A stretch of DNA of 64,000 nucleotides from an uncultured Lachnospiraceae bacterium (GCA_944380185.1 CALWGV010000043.1:1-64000), one strand, 5' to 3'. Shown: positions 26,754 through 36,609, numbered from the stretch's first letter. The notes: a model not told the origin generated them from the sequence alone. Numbers and translations are program-made.

Positions 26754-27866
26754 TTATTCGATGACGGTATCATCCTGATTGCTGTTGAGCACGGTGCATA
26801 CCCAGGTCTTGCCCGGATTGAGCTCAATCTCATTTCCGTCCAGATCGTAATAAGAAGTAGGCTCATATTCTGTGCCGCCCACCCAGGTGATCGGTATAGC
26901 CTTTCCCTGTGTGATATAGTAGCCCTCCCCCTCGCTCCAGATATTGATCCACAGGTAGGGTGTGGTTTCAAAATAGTGTTCCCAATCGCAGTATTGAATA
27001 ATGATATTGTCCGTATAGACCTGTGCACCATCCATATCATCGATCTGCGGATTTCCGAACTCGTAGCGCAGATAGTGACCGGTCTCGGCATCATACTCAA
27101 AATACGCGTCATTCTGCGTATAACCGGGATACACATACTCCGCATTTATTCCGCCGTCCAGGGTCACATCCCCCGGCTCATCGGCAAAGAGAAAGACGCC
27201 CCGGTCATAATCCGCCTCATGATCCGTACGGTAGCCCATCTGCTCGATGCCGGCTGCGAGGCCCTCGCCGCTGGTATAGGCATTATGGGGAGCTCTGCGG
27301 TCGGAGGTCCGGTAATATACCGTGTTGCCGATGCCCAGAACACCGTTCAGGTTATCGATCTGGTCCAGGTAAATATTGGCATAATCACACTGACCATAGT
27401 GAGCGTAAATGCTGTCCCACTGCTCGGACCAGAAGACAAAATAGGTGCGGGCGCTGCGGACAGAACCGATTTTCTCCAGATCATCATAATCCTCATAGAT
27501 CCCCATCAGGCGGGTAATCAATCCCTCCACAGGGGCTTCGTAGATGATTTCAGCCCGATTGATGGCGGTCTGAGGAAGAGCCTGCTCAAGATTGTTGAGC
27601 ATAATGGCCACAGGACGGCGATTGACCTTGTCCTCATCCTGCCACAGACCGGACAGATAGCTTTTTTTCTCGCCCTCATGAGTCTCTACAGGCTCGGTCT
27701 CCGTCTCTGGTTCCGTTTCCGGGGCCAAAGTCTGCACCTCACTCTCCTCCGCCGTGGCTTCCTGCGTCTGTGTCGAAATTTCCACTGTAGCCTCATTACT
27801 GCATGCTGCCAGCGCCAGACAGCCCAAAAGGGCGGCAAACGGCAGAACTCTGCGTAGCATTTTCAT
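26754..27866 (-). CDS. DUF3048 (YerB-like) lipoprotein
   Basis: A 370-residue surface lipoprotein with the lipobox ALAAC near residue 22. An acidic Glu/Thr linker (about 26-65) leads to the DUF3048 domain. The conserved region RPVAIMLNNLEQALPQTAINRAEIIYEAPVEGLITRLMGIY (about 83-123) and SVRSARTYFV are clear. YerB of Bacillus is the family type and its role is unknown. A downstream part (about 250-370) matches the family's C-terminal domain. It lies 144 nt upstream of the flippase gene on the same strand. Confidence 0.85.
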   Translation of the reverse strand: MKMLRRVLPFAALLGCLALAACSNEATVEISTQTQEATAEESEVQTLAPETEPETETEPVETHEGEKKSYLSGLWQDEDKVNRRPVAIMLNNLEQALPQTAINRAEIIYEAPVEGLITRLMGIYEDYDDLEKIGSVRSARTYFVFWSEQWDSIYAHYGQCDYANIYLDQIDNLNGVLGIGNTVYYRTSDRRAPHNAYTSGEGLAAGIEQMGYRTDHEADYDRGVFLFADEPGDVTLDGGINAEYVYPGYTQNDAYFEYDAETGHYLRYEFGNPQIDDMDGAQVYTDNIIIQYCDWEHYFETTPYLWINIWSEGEGYYITQGKAIPITWVGGTEYEPTSYYDLDGNEIELNPGKTWVCTVLNSNQDDTVIE

Positions 27867-27945
27867 TGCTTATCCCATCCTTTATCTCTGTACATTTTCA
27901 CGCATTACTTTTACGGATATATTTATTATGGATATATTTACCGGT

Positions 27946-28443
27946 TTACCGATATATTCCCAACCGATCCATGATTAATCGCTGCCGCTCTTCCATCTGA
28001 ATCCGCTCTGTCTCCTCCATATGGTCATAGCCGCACAGATGGAGCAGACTGTGCACGACCAAAAAGGCAAATTCACGCTCCAGCGAGTGACCGTAGGCTT
28101 CAGCCTGTTCGCGGATTTTCTCTGCCGATATCATCATATCACCCAGGATCAGTTCTCCGCTGTCCGGATCAAAATAATCCTCCGCATGGTCCTCCAGGCC
28201 GGAAAAATCCGACGGCTCATCGTATTCCACCGTCGGGAAAGAAAGAACGTCTGTCGGTGCATCCACCCCGCGAAACTGCCGGTTGACCTCCCGTATCGAG
28301 GCATTGTCGGTGATCACCACCTCCACCTGAGCCTCATAAGGGCAATTCTCCGCCTCCAGCACCGTCTGCAGGCATCGCTCCAGCAGCTCCTCACAGGGAA
28401 TATCCAGCGTCTGTCCCGCCTCAAATTCCACATAGCAGGTCAT
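27946..28443 (-). CDS. ybeY: rRNA maturation RNase YbeY
   Basis: A 165-residue zinc-dependent endoribonuclease that matures 16S rRNA and takes part in ribosome quality control. The metal site HSLLHLCGYDH (about 130-140) is intact. Its start overlaps the phoH stop by four bases (ATGA), so the two are translationally coupled. This order, yqfC-yqfD-phoH-ybeY, is the common Clostridia/Bacillus arrangement. Confidence 0.96.
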   Translation of the reverse strand: MTCYVEFEAGQTLDIPCEELLERCLQTVLEAENCPYEAQVEVVITDNASIREVNRQFRGVDAPTDVLSFPTVEYDEPSDFSGLEDHAEDYFDPDSGELILGDMMISAEKIREQAEAYGHSLEREFAFLVVHSLLHLCGYDHMEETERIQMEERQRLIMDRLGIYR

Positions 28444-29549
28444 GAATATCTCTCCTTTCCTGTGTCGTGGGGCGGTCTGGCACTGCGGCTCTCATCCCGC
28501 CTGCCTGTACGGCCGCCTCCCCGTCCGCCGTCACGCACTCCCTCTCTCGCTGCCTGAGGATGCTTGAAATCCGAAGGGCGTTTCATTTTCGCCAGCTTCT
28601 CCTCATAGGCATCATAGGCATTGACGATTTTTTGGACCAGAGGATGCCTTACAATATCCAGACTGCTTAAATTAATCATAGCGATATCTTCAATACCGCG
28701 AAGAACCTTTACCGCCACTTCCAGCCCCGACTGGGTATCGGCGGGCAGATCCCGCTGCGTCATGTCGCCGGTCACCACCACCTTGGAGCCAAAACCGATG
28801 CGGGTCAGAAACATTTTCATCTGGGCCGGGGTGGTATTCTGAGCCTCATCCAGAATAATAAAAGCATTGTCCAGAGTACGGCCGCGCATGTAGGCCAAAG
28901 GAGCCACTTCGATGAGTCCCTTTTCCGCGTTGTGCAGATAGGAGTCAGCTCCCATGATCTGATAGAGGGCGTCATAAAGAGGACGCAGATAAGGATCAAT
29001 CTTGCTCTGCAGATCCCCCGGAAGAAAGCCCAGCTTTTCTCCGGCTTCAATAGCCGGCCGCGTCAGAATAATCCGGTTCACCTCATTGTTCTTAAAGGCC
29101 TGTATCGCCATGGCCATGGCCAAATAGGTCTTGCCGGTCCCGGCAGGCCCCATCCCAAAGACAATCATTTTTTCCCGGATGGCGTCCACATACTCCTTCT
29201 GTCCCACGGTCTTGGGCTTTACCGGCTTGCCATTGACCGTGCGGCAGATGATGTCCTTGTCAATCTCCAGGATCTGCTCATCCTTCTCCTCAAAGGCCAG
29301 CGACAGGGCATAATCCACATTTTGCTCCGTGATGGCATTGCCCCGCCGGGAAAGCTCCAGCAGATTGTTTATCACGCTCTTGGCCTTTCGCACCACATTG
29401 TCAGGGCCGATGAGTTTAAGCTCCCCGTCCCGTGAGACCATAGTCACATTCAGCGTGCGCTCGATCTTTTTCATATGGCTGTCAAAAGGGCCGCACACAT
29501 TTTTCTCGTGTTCGGTAGGAATATCGATGATAGATTCCACGATACTCAT
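28440..29549 (-). CDS. phoH: PhoH-family ATPase
   Basis: A 369-residue cytosolic ATPase of the PhoH/YbeZ type. An N-terminal KH-like domain (about 1-115) precedes the ATPase with Walker A GPAGTGKT and Walker B FIILDEAQN. YbeZ-type proteins bind RNA and act with YbeY. The C-terminal tail is rich in Arg and Gly. The open frame starts at a GTG upstream, but ATG 29549 matches the family start. The AGGAGG site is about 14 nt before it. The gene begins 11 nt before the preceding yqfD stop region. Confidence 0.93.
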   Translation of the reverse strand: MSIVESIIDIPTEHEKNVCGPFDSHMKKIERTLNVTMVSRDGELKLIGPDNVVRKAKSVINNLLELSRRGNAITEQNVDYALSLAFEEKDEQILEIDKDIICRTVNGKPVKPKTVGQKEYVDAIREKMIVFGMGPAGTGKTYLAMAMAIQAFKNNEVNRIILTRPAIEAGEKLGFLPGDLQSKIDPYLRPLYDALYQIMGADSYLHNAEKGLIEVAPLAYMRGRTLDNAFIILDEAQNTTPAQMKMFLTRIGFGSKVVVTGDMTQRDLPADTQSGLEVAVKVLRGIEDIAMINLSSLDIVRHPLVQKIVNAYDAYEEKLAKMKRPSDFKHPQAAREGVRDGGRGGGRTGRRDESRSARPPHDTGKERYS

Positions 29550-29559
29550 TCCAGCTGCT

Positions 29560-30774
29560 TCATTCCTCCTGCTCACCTGTAGTCTGGGCGATAGGAGCCT
29601 CCGCGGCGATCTCCTCGATCAGCGAAAAGGTTCCCTGTGTGATACACTCTCCACCCATCATATCTATTCTAACATTTTTTTCAATAATTTGTACCCCTTT
29701 TTCCAACAAATTTTGCTGATAGCGATCCAGCGCTTCCTCAGCCAACCTGCGCGCCTTCTCCTCGCTGTACAGAGCCGTCTGTTCTTCATACTCTCTGAGA
29801 GTGGTCCACTGCCAGCTCACCGGCAGATAAAAATCCTCCCCTATGGTGAGCTGTCCCTGCTCCGACACCGTATCATACAGATCGAAGCCCCTGATATTTC
29901 CGTCCAGAAAAAGCTCGCGGCCTAAAATCCGCAGTGTAAGCTGATAGCGCTCTCTTCCCGTATACCATTTGACTTGGTGCTCCAGCGAAAAACGATCCTC
30001 ATAGGTATCCGCCGTGGCTGCCTTCACCGCAGCGTCAGCCCTCACCTGATGTTCCCCGGTCTTCTCTCCGCTGTCGTTATAGAGTTCTACCACGCCGGAC
30101 ACCAGCACCTGTCCCGCCGTCACCGCATCGCCTGCCTTTACCAGGGGCGTGCCGCTGCGGGTGATAATCTCTGTGATCACCCCGTCCTTTGCCGCCACCA
30201 GATCACAGGGCGTCTCATCCACAGGCTCCACGGTCAGAACACCGGTATTCTCCCGAATCTGCACAATCAGCCGCGTACCCTTGATCTGGGCCGACACCCA
30301 GGTGATCTCCGGATACGTTTCCCTGAGCATAAGCTCCAGGCTGTCGCAGACAATGCCGTCTTTTTCCATTCCCGTCTCATAGCCCGCGTCCCGCAGCGTC
30401 TCCAGCAGCAGCTCGTCGGTAAAGCGCAGATTCCCGTCAAAGTCGATGGACCAGATCCGCAAGGACATGAGATACAAAAGCGCCGCGCAGACCAGTACGC
30501 CTGCGGCAAACAGACTTCTTCCGCGATAACGGCGCAGAAAAAAAGGAAGGCCTCTCTTTTCCAGAATCACCAGACGGCTCTTTGATTTGCGCACAAATCC
30601 TACCATCTGCTTGAAATCGGAAGCCCTCACGAAAAAACGGTATTTACCGCCTGTACAGACCAGATTCCACAGCTCGATCTGATTATAACTGCATAAATTC
30701 AAAAGCCTCTCCGGCGAATATCCGGACAGTTCCACCAAAAGATAGCCCTGTATCCAGAAAATGAGACGGTCCAT
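29560..30774 (-). CDS. yqfD: sporulation protein YqfD
   Basis: A 404-residue membrane protein. A short N-terminal domain (about 1-85) is followed by one membrane segment (about 90-112, AAGVLVCAALLYLMS) and a large outer domain. The region ETYPEITWVSAQIKGTRLIVQIRE (about 150-175) is typical of YqfD. In Bacillus yqfD is expressed in the mother cell during sporulation. A strong GGAGGGAGG site precedes the ATG. It lies between yqfC and phoH. Confidence 0.93.
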   Translation of the reverse strand: MDRLIFWIQGYLLVELSGYSPERLLNLCSYNQIELWNLVCTGGKYRFFVRASDFKQMVGFVRKSKSRLVILEKRGLPFFLRRYRGRSLFAAGVLVCAALLYLMSLRIWSIDFDGNLRFTDELLLETLRDAGYETGMEKDGIVCDSLELMLRETYPEITWVSAQIKGTRLIVQIRENTGVLTVEPVDETPCDLVAAKDGVITEIITRSGTPLVKAGDAVTAGQVLVSGVVELYNDSGEKTGEHQVRADAAVKAATADTYEDRFSLEHQVKWYTGRERYQLTLRILGRELFLDGNIRGFDLYDTVSEQGQLTIGEDFYLPVSWQWTTLREYEEQTALYSEEKARRLAEEALDRYQQNLLEKGVQIIEKNVRIDMMGGECITQGTFSLIEEIAAEAPIAQTTGEQEE

Positions 30775-30832
30775 TGTCCTTTTCCTCCCTCCGATATAGT
30801 CTGCGGCAAACCTGTGCTGTGCCGGGCAGTCT

Positions 30833-31099
30833 CTAGCGATAATACCGGATCTCCGTGATTTTTCCGGTGATTTTCATTTCCTCGGCGGTGTAAAAAGCAA
30901 TGTCCAGGTTTGTCCCTGTAATCTGAATTTTACAGGGACGCGCCTGGAGCTTGATTGTCTCTTTTCCGTATTCAATTATTCCTTTATGATTTTCAATAAA
31001 CAGACAGCTGTCTCCAAAGGAGGACAGCACGGCCGCGCCCGTGACCAGCTCCCTGGGAAGCCCCAGGGAGACGGCCATATTTTCGATCCGATCGCTCAT
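30833..31099 (-). CDS. yqfC: sporulation protein YqfC
   Basis: An 88-residue protein of the YqfC family. It begins with LGLPRELVTGAAVLSSFGD and has the compact beta-rich body with KIQITGTNLDIAFYTAEEMKITGKI. YqfC is a sporulation protein of unknown activity and is regularly encoded before yqfD, as here. It is the first gene of the minus-strand yqfC-yqfD-phoH-ybeY operon. Confidence 0.93.
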   Translation of the reverse strand: MSDRIENMAVSLGLPRELVTGAAVLSSFGDSCLFIENHKGIIEYGKETIKLQARPCKIQITGTNLDIAFYTAEEMKITGKITEIRYYR

Positions 31100-31123
31100 C
31101 CGACTTCCCGCTCCGGCTCCGTG

Positions 31124-31195
31124 TTAATAAATCATATGTGGCAAAGAATTGTCCATATGCGGTCGAGCGGCAAAAGGGCTTTGCCTGTTTATTAA
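31124..31195. other. long imperfect inverted repeat between degV and yqfC
   Basis: Arms TTAATAAA (31124-31131) plus GGCAAAG (31140-31146) face CTTTGCC (31179-31185) plus TTTATTAA (31188-31195). A tighter hairpin GGCAAAAG/CTTTGCC (31169-31185) competes with it. Gene degV ends just beyond, so this may be its terminator or a structured leader of yqfC. No clear U-tract follows. Confidence 0.45.
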
Positions 31196-31218
31196 GCTGT
31201 TATAACCCTGCTGCAGTA

Positions 31219-32088
31219 TTACCTGGGGCTGCCGACAAAGAACAGGGCAACGGTGCCCGGGCCGGAATGCGCTCCAATGGTGGAGCCGATGAAATTGATG
31301 AGGAAAGCGTCGATGCCGCACAGCTCCTTCACCTTGTCTGCCACATACTGCGCATCCTCCTCGCAGTCTCCATGGCTGATAAATACAATATCGTTCTCTC
31401 CCTCAAAGCCTTCGATCTGCTTCTGCATCCGCTCCACCAAGGCGTGGAGAGATTTCTTTCGGCCTCTCACCTTGCCGATGGCAACCAGATGTCCCTCGTC
31501 ATCTACATGGAGCACCGGTTTAATCCCGGCGAGAGAACCCACGATAGCCGTGGCCTTGGATACCCGTCCGCCGCGATAAAGATGAAAGAGGTCGTCCACA
31601 GTGAAATTATGGCATATTTTCAGCTTCAGTTCTTCCGCATAGGCAGCCGCCTCCTCCAGAGTGGCCCCTTCACGTTTTTTCTGCAGAACTTTGTGCACCA
31701 GAAGTCCCTCGCCCAGGGAAGCACACAGGGAGTCCACTACGATAACTTTCGCCTCCGGCAGCTCCTCCATAATCTGTGCCGCCGCAATCTGCGCACTGCC
31801 GCAGCTGCCGCTCAACCCCGAGGAGAAAGCAATATATAAAATATCATAACCCTCCTGCACCTTTTTTAGGAAAGCTTCTTTGGCCGTCTCCGGATTGATC
31901 TGTGATGTGGTGGGCATGGAGCCATTTCTCATCTTCGCATAGAACTCCCGCACCGGCAGTTCATTGGTCTGATCGTAGGTCTGGCCGTCGATCGCATAGG
32001 TCAGATACAGCGTCTCTGCATTATTCTCTTTAAGATAATCCACCGGCAAATCCGCCGTGTTGTCGGTGAAGATTACATAGTCTCGCAT
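31219..32088 (-). CDS. DegV-family fatty-acid-binding protein
   Basis: A 289-residue protein of the DegV family, which binds fatty acids as the B subunit of fatty acid kinase. The motifs DNTADLP (about 9-15), MPTTSQINP (about 58-66), AFSSGLSGS (about 87-95) and the C-terminal IGAHSGPG (about 272-279) are present. Several DegV paralogues are common in Firmicutes, so the ligand is uncertain. It has a GGAGG site and its own promoter. A hairpin repeat follows it. Confidence 0.92.
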   Translation of the reverse strand: MRDYVIFTDNTADLPVDYLKENNAETLYLTYAIDGQTYDQTNELPVREFYAKMRNGSMPTTSQINPETAKEAFLKKVQEGYDILYIAFSSGLSGSCGSAQIAAAQIMEELPEAKVIVVDSLCASLGEGLLVHKVLQKKREGATLEEAAAYAEELKLKICHNFTVDDLFHLYRGGRVSKATAIVGSLAGIKPVLHVDDEGHLVAIGKVRGRKKSLHALVERMQKQIEGFEGENDIVFISHGDCEEDAQYVADKVKELCGIDAFLINFIGSTIGAHSGPGTVALFFVGSPR

Positions 32089-32200
32089 TGGTTATCCTCC
32101 TTGATCTCTGATTGGGATGCAGCAGATGAAGGCATCTGTTCACAAACGATCGGTCATTCCGGTGCAAATGTAAGCAGAGACATCCTTCTGCGTCAGCTCG

Positions 32201-32229
32201 ATTCTATCACAGGAAGACAGAGAGTTCAA
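32201..32229 (-). promoter_or_regulatory. degV promoter
   Basis: Minus-strand -35 TTGAAC (32224-32229), a 17-bp spacer and -10 TAGAAT (32201-32206). The leader is about 105 nt. Confidence 0.78.
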
Positions 32230-32287
32230 TACAAAGTACTGGAAGAGCATAGAAATTCATTGCTGCTCCGGTGACTATTGTTTAGTT

Positions 32288-33322
32288 TTATTCAGATACA
32301 CCAGGTTGCGTAGGTAGTTCTTCATTTATTGTTACATACCATATTGTGGTATGACCATGCTCCTGGAAAATTATATCTATTATATTAGAATGTTTATAAA
32401 ACCCAATATAGTTACCGCTTTCATCAACATAATAAGGTGGTTCTTTACAATATATAGATATATCACCATCTGTATTGATGCTGTCAGTAGCCGTGAAATA
32501 GTGTGTAGTAGTTTCATTACGTAGAGTAATATTGGCAGTAAACCCTTCCCATGTAAAATCAATTATTTCCAATACAAATCCTTCACAGGCCTTTTCACCA
32601 TACCAAATACCACTAAAATCAATCTGCGGATCAAGTTCTCTTGCCAAAATTTTGTCATCTATAGCATAGTCCAGATAACCATCGTCGCTATACATTATGT
32701 CCCAATTATCTGTTGTAGCATTATATGACCATGATGTATAGACTCTATCCCATTCTGTCCAATTCAAATGATCTTTTATATTAGTCCACTCATACGTCAA
32801 AATACCATCATTGTAAGCAATAGAGGCATCTTCCATTGTCAATAAATAGTCATTCACAAAACTAGGACCTACGTCCATATTTGCTGTATATGTCATGACA
32901 TATGTACCCATTGTTTCAACGTCTGGAATTCTAACGCATTCATATTCTTCTGAATTCCACCTTATTTCGTCCATCCACCATCCTTGATCGTATAGTGTAT
33001 AATAAAGGTCAACATTATATATCCAATCTGCATATTTCGTCTTGGCAGCAACTTCTAAGGTAATCTCAAATTCACCCTCTTCTGTAAGAGATTTTACAGT
33101 CTCCACATTTTCCAGAGAAGCATACTCATTTTTCTCCAGAAGAGCCGTATTTAAATCTTCTAAAATCATCTCTTCGGAAGGAGTATCGCTATTTAAACCT
33201 TCAATTTCGACATCATCAATACCATGTGCGTCGCTCTGTGAGGTTTGAGAACCACAAGCTGCCAAAATAGTACAAAATGTCATCAAAACAACAATTTTCA
33301 TGATTTGTAAAGCTTTTTTCAT
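32288..33322 (-). CDS. lipoprotein of unknown function
   Basis: A 344-residue lipoprotein that I do not recognise. The signal peptide ends in the lipobox LAAC, followed by a polar linker with SQTSQSD. The body is rich in Trp, Tyr and Asp, as in extracellular beta-rich domains, and holds repeated motifs such as NWTEWDRVYTSW. There is no catalytic motif I can name. ATG 33322 follows a GGGAG site. It is the first listed gene of an AT-rich stretch and its composition differs from the flanking degV gene. It may be cotranscribed with the secreted protein gene upstream. Confidence 0.6.
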   Translation of the reverse strand: MKKALQIMKIVVLMTFCTILAACGSQTSQSDAHGIDDVEIEGLNSDTPSEEMILEDLNTALLEKNEYASLENVETVKSLTEEGEFEITLEVAAKTKYADWIYNVDLYYTLYDQGWWMDEIRWNSEEYECVRIPDVETMGTYVMTYTANMDVGPSFVNDYLLTMEDASIAYNDGILTYEWTNIKDHLNWTEWDRVYTSWSYNATTDNWDIMYSDDGYLDYAIDDKILARELDPQIDFSGIWYGEKACEGFVLEIIDFTWEGFTANITLRNETTTHYFTATDSINTDGDISIYCKEPPYYVDESGNYIGFYKHSNIIDIIFQEHGHTTIWYVTINEELPTQPGVSE

Positions 33323-33355
33323 CAATTTTTTCTCCCTTCGTAATGCATAATTTTA

Positions 33356-33391
33356 GGCGCTTTCGAAACGCCAGACCCGCTTAAATACGGG
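33356..33391. repeat. pair of adjacent hairpins before the lipoprotein gene
   Basis: Near-perfect palindrome GGCGCTTTCGAAACGCC (33356-33372) is followed by CCCGCTTAAATACGGG (33376-33391). They lie 30-70 nt upstream of the lipoprotein start and about 200 nt after the secreted-protein stop. They could end transcription from the latter or structure the leader of the former. Confidence 0.5.
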
Positions 33392-33589
33392 ATTCTTTTA
33401 GTGGTAAATCAAACTTCGTACATTGATTTTTCTATGCACCTTAATATTTAAAATGTCCATATCTCTGAGCAGGCAAGTTGATTTTGTCAAAATTAGTTGA
33501 CACATTCTCCTCAAGGACTTTGTCCACTATGTTGCTTCTTCATGACAATCATAGTATTGCTGTCATTTGATCATGGGAGAAAGTCCTCC

Positions 33590-36148
33590 CTATGCTACTA
33601 ATTCATAAGAAATTAATTGATAAGTTTCTTCTCCGTTAGAATCAATATAAGGTTTTACAACTGCTACACCGCTAAGGTGAAGTTCGAAATCAGGATGAGC
33701 TTCAGCATCTGTTTGTGTGTAATAGTATACGCTCTGGTCCTTAATCTTGCCAGTAAGCACTACAAGATTCTGATTGCTAACATCAATAGAATAAATATCG
33801 AATTTCACTTGTATAGTTCCGTTACCCAAATCATACATTTCTTTTGCAACTGTCATATTATTGTAAGTTAGTCCATCGGCCCATCCGAAACACACCATGT
33901 CATTCAATATAATATACTCTGTAAAACCGCTAGAAGTCTGCACAGGAACAATCTCTTCAAGTGTAACAGTTTGATTGAAAAAACGTTGGGTTACTGAATT
34001 GATTGCTTCAATAGAAACTCCAGCATAAAAAATGTCGTTATACATCAGAGATTCAACCATGCTGTCATCGCCGCGTAATCTCAGATATTGACAGGCAAAT
34101 GCAACCATGTCCATTGGATCATTTTCTGACTCAAACTTCTCAGAACTGTATTCATGGAACCACTGTTCTGAGAAATAGCTGAGGAAAGTGTTAATACGGT
34201 ACTGCTCCTCTGGAGTAAGCATTATCAATTCGCTATCTGCATCATGATTTTCTGTTTCGGTATTGTCAATATTCTGAGGTGTATACTCACTAAAATAAGT
34301 TAATGGAAAATCTACTCTTTGCGGCCAACCGTCACATATAGCTATTGCCGCTTCTTCTGAAATCATTGTTACTTCCTCTCCCTCGCGCCTAGATGTCTCA
34401 GGATTATATACGCCAGATGTGGAATGATACCAATAGACATTATCCCAGTTTTCATCCGGGTCGCTATATGCACCTTCAATAACGGAGAGAACAGGTTCAC
34501 TTGAATCTAACCGGTAGCGATACTCGTCATTTGATGCCGCCCCTCTGGTTCCCCAGTAGTAAATCGTATTATCTTCAAATAATTGATACATATACCTTTC
34601 TCCGCTATTTACCAGATGTACTACCTTACCATTCATATATGTGTATAAATCATATATCATATTTTCACCGTATTGGGTCTCTTCGTCTGCATCCATTCCA
34701 ATCAACAGCTCTTCGACGCCATCTCCGTTGAGGTCAATAAACGAATATCCAATTTTATCAATGTAAGATGGATCTGAATACTCCAGAGAAAACAAATAAC
34801 AGAACTCTTTATAATAAAGCATTTCATCATACTCTATCCACCCTGACTGAATAAAGTTATAGAACTTATCTAAAATTTCCGCATATAGTATTTCACTATC
34901 ATTCATTTCAGAATCCAAAACAAACATACTATCTAAAACATCACCGTACTTTGTTAATACATTAATCTGTCCTTCGTACCACGCATCCGTCGTGTCTTCC
35001 GGATTCTTGAAATATTCAATAATCCAACGAAAGTCGGAAAATGCACCCGCGTCATTCATCAGAAGTTGGTACAATAAATATTCGCCTCGAGCATGCGTTA
35101 TCAATAACGCCTTATAGTAATTACATTTCTCTTGAATGGCCACCAACTTTGCTTCACTAATTTGCTGAGGAACGAAAACTGCTTCATTTGCCTTTGCAAG
35201 AGCACTTGCAACATCAGCAACTATTTTCATTTCTTGATAACGATTGTAAACATCAGATGTTCCAAAGCCAATATCACCTGCTAAAATTATTAATTTAAAT
35301 GTAGCTTCAGCGGCATCTTTGGCAGCAAGGAGTACATTTTTGAGATTAATACTTTCATCAACAAACCATTTAACTGTTTCGTCAGTTACATACAGCTCTG
35401 TTTCCTTTAGCAGTTCCATAGACATATTCTCAACAAGAAATTCCGCTTCATATCCAGCAATATTTTCGCCTGCATCTGCAAGATACTCCAAGCGTTTGAC
35501 TAAAAACGTATCATTGAGACTTAGTAACGAGGAGGCAACATTTCTTAATTCTTCGTTTCCTGCATATTGGCTAATTGCGCTCAAAAAAGCACATGACTGT
35601 GAATAATCTTGAAGTATTGCTTCATAATACTTCGCTTGATCTTGATTTTTGATAATTACATCGCTTAGGCCATCTACACCTGTATCAATTGCAGCAGAAA
35701 ACGTTTCAAGAACACCGCTTGCACCGACAAAGGCCGCTGCAATCTCAGCAACATCCAAAGCATAATCGCCGATGTTTTTCAAATCATCAAATCGACTTTG
35801 TGTTTCAATCTGTTCTGCAAGCTCACCACTCTGCATGGTAATGAGATTGGCCAAAATTTCAACATAATCTTGTTTTTCAGGATATTCATTAATCAACTTT
35901 GAAGACATATCCAAGGCCCATGTTAGTGCTCCCTTCTGCTTAATAGCATTGATCAGAGCCCAGTATTCGATGTGGGTGTCATCGCAGAGTATTATATTGA
36001 GCATATCCTCATTGCTTTCATACTTGTTTACAATAGATTCCATTTGCTCAACAGTATACCGTTGTTCAGTTTCTTCAGCAAATGCGTTAATCGGCATCAT
36101 CGTCATAAGTAATGAACAGATTATAAAACAGGTCACAAGTTTTTTCAT
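33590..36148 (-). CDS. large secreted protein with EF-hand-like loop
   Basis: An 852-residue secreted protein, unrecognised as a whole. A signal peptide spans 1-24, ending NAFA. Residues about 30-450 are predicted from composition to be mostly helical. A calcium-type loop, DLNGDGVEELL, is at 472-482, inside a segment often seen in clostridial exported proteins (about 465-560). A second recurrent segment starts with INTFLSYFSEQW (652-663) and runs to about 730. The last 120 residues look beta-rich. The start lies one base after the stop of the lipoprotein gene upstream, with GGAGG inside that gene's end, so both are coupled. No catalytic site is evident. Confidence 0.65.
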   Translation of the reverse strand: MKKLVTCFIICSLLMTMMPINAFAEETEQRYTVEQMESIVNKYESNEDMLNIILCDDTHIEYWALINAIKQKGALTWALDMSSKLINEYPEKQDYVEILANLITMQSGELAEQIETQSRFDDLKNIGDYALDVAEIAAAFVGASGVLETFSAAIDTGVDGLSDVIIKNQDQAKYYEAILQDYSQSCAFLSAISQYAGNEELRNVASSLLSLNDTFLVKRLEYLADAGENIAGYEAEFLVENMSMELLKETELYVTDETVKWFVDESINLKNVLLAAKDAAEATFKLIILAGDIGFGTSDVYNRYQEMKIVADVASALAKANEAVFVPQQISEAKLVAIQEKCNYYKALLITHARGEYLLYQLLMNDAGAFSDFRWIIEYFKNPEDTTDAWYEGQINVLTKYGDVLDSMFVLDSEMNDSEILYAEILDKFYNFIQSGWIEYDEMLYYKEFCYLFSLEYSDPSYIDKIGYSFIDLNGDGVEELLIGMDADEETQYGENMIYDLYTYMNGKVVHLVNSGERYMYQLFEDNTIYYWGTRGAASNDEYRYRLDSSEPVLSVIEGAYSDPDENWDNVYWYHSTSGVYNPETSRREGEEVTMISEEAAIAICDGWPQRVDFPLTYFSEYTPQNIDNTETENHDADSELIMLTPEEQYRINTFLSYFSEQWFHEYSSEKFESENDPMDMVAFACQYLRLRGDDSMVESLMYNDIFYAGVSIEAINSVTQRFFNQTVTLEEIVPVQTSSGFTEYIILNDMVCFGWADGLTYNNMTVAKEMYDLGNGTIQVKFDIYSIDVSNQNLVVLTGKIKDQSVYYYTQTDAEAHPDFELHLSGVAVVKPYIDSNGEETYQLISYELVA

Positions 36149-36149
36149 A

Positions 36150-36587
36150 TCATTCTGCCTCCATCAGTGCGTTAATTGCGTTAGCTAATTCTCGCTCAAG
36201 AAGTTCTTTGATGGCTTCATCTGTATGAATTACTTCTTTCCCATCTATAATGCTCACCTTTACAGTTATATCGTATTCAAGAACATTATATTTACCAGAC
36301 TCCAAAGCCCTTAATAAATATTGATCCGGATTTTCAGAAGCATAAGCCTCTTTATATAATATTTCATAATCCGGCAATTGTACCGTAATTTTTACGGTTC
36401 CTTCTGTATCGGTTTGCATAACAACATCATGGGGCTCAATATCGATGCAAGCAGAATTTGCTTCTTGTAATTGACTGGCAAAGATTTCTCCGCTTCCAGT
36501 AGTGGTATTTACATTATTGGAGCATGCCACTAATCCGAATATACAGATTATTACAAGTAGTACAAATAAGGGTGCTTTCTTTTTCAT
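36150..36587 (-). CDS. small lipoprotein of unknown function
   Basis: A 145-residue lipoprotein with the lipobox LVAC near residue 22. The mature part contains DTEGTVKITVQLPDYEILYKEAYASENPDQYLLRALESGKY, a type of clostridial surface domain I cannot name. The start has a strong AGGAGG site. It heads a two-gene unit with the 852-residue secreted protein, with a one-base gap between them. Together they may form a surface complex, but that is inference. Confidence 0.65.
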   Translation of the reverse strand: MKKKAPLFVLLVIICIFGLVACSNNVNTTTGSGEIFASQLQEANSACIDIEPHDVVMQTDTEGTVKITVQLPDYEILYKEAYASENPDQYLLRALESGKYNVLEYDITVKVSIIDGKEVIHTDEAIKELLERELANAINALMEAE

Positions 36588-36609
36588 ATTCGTCCCTCCT
36601 GCTTATTTT

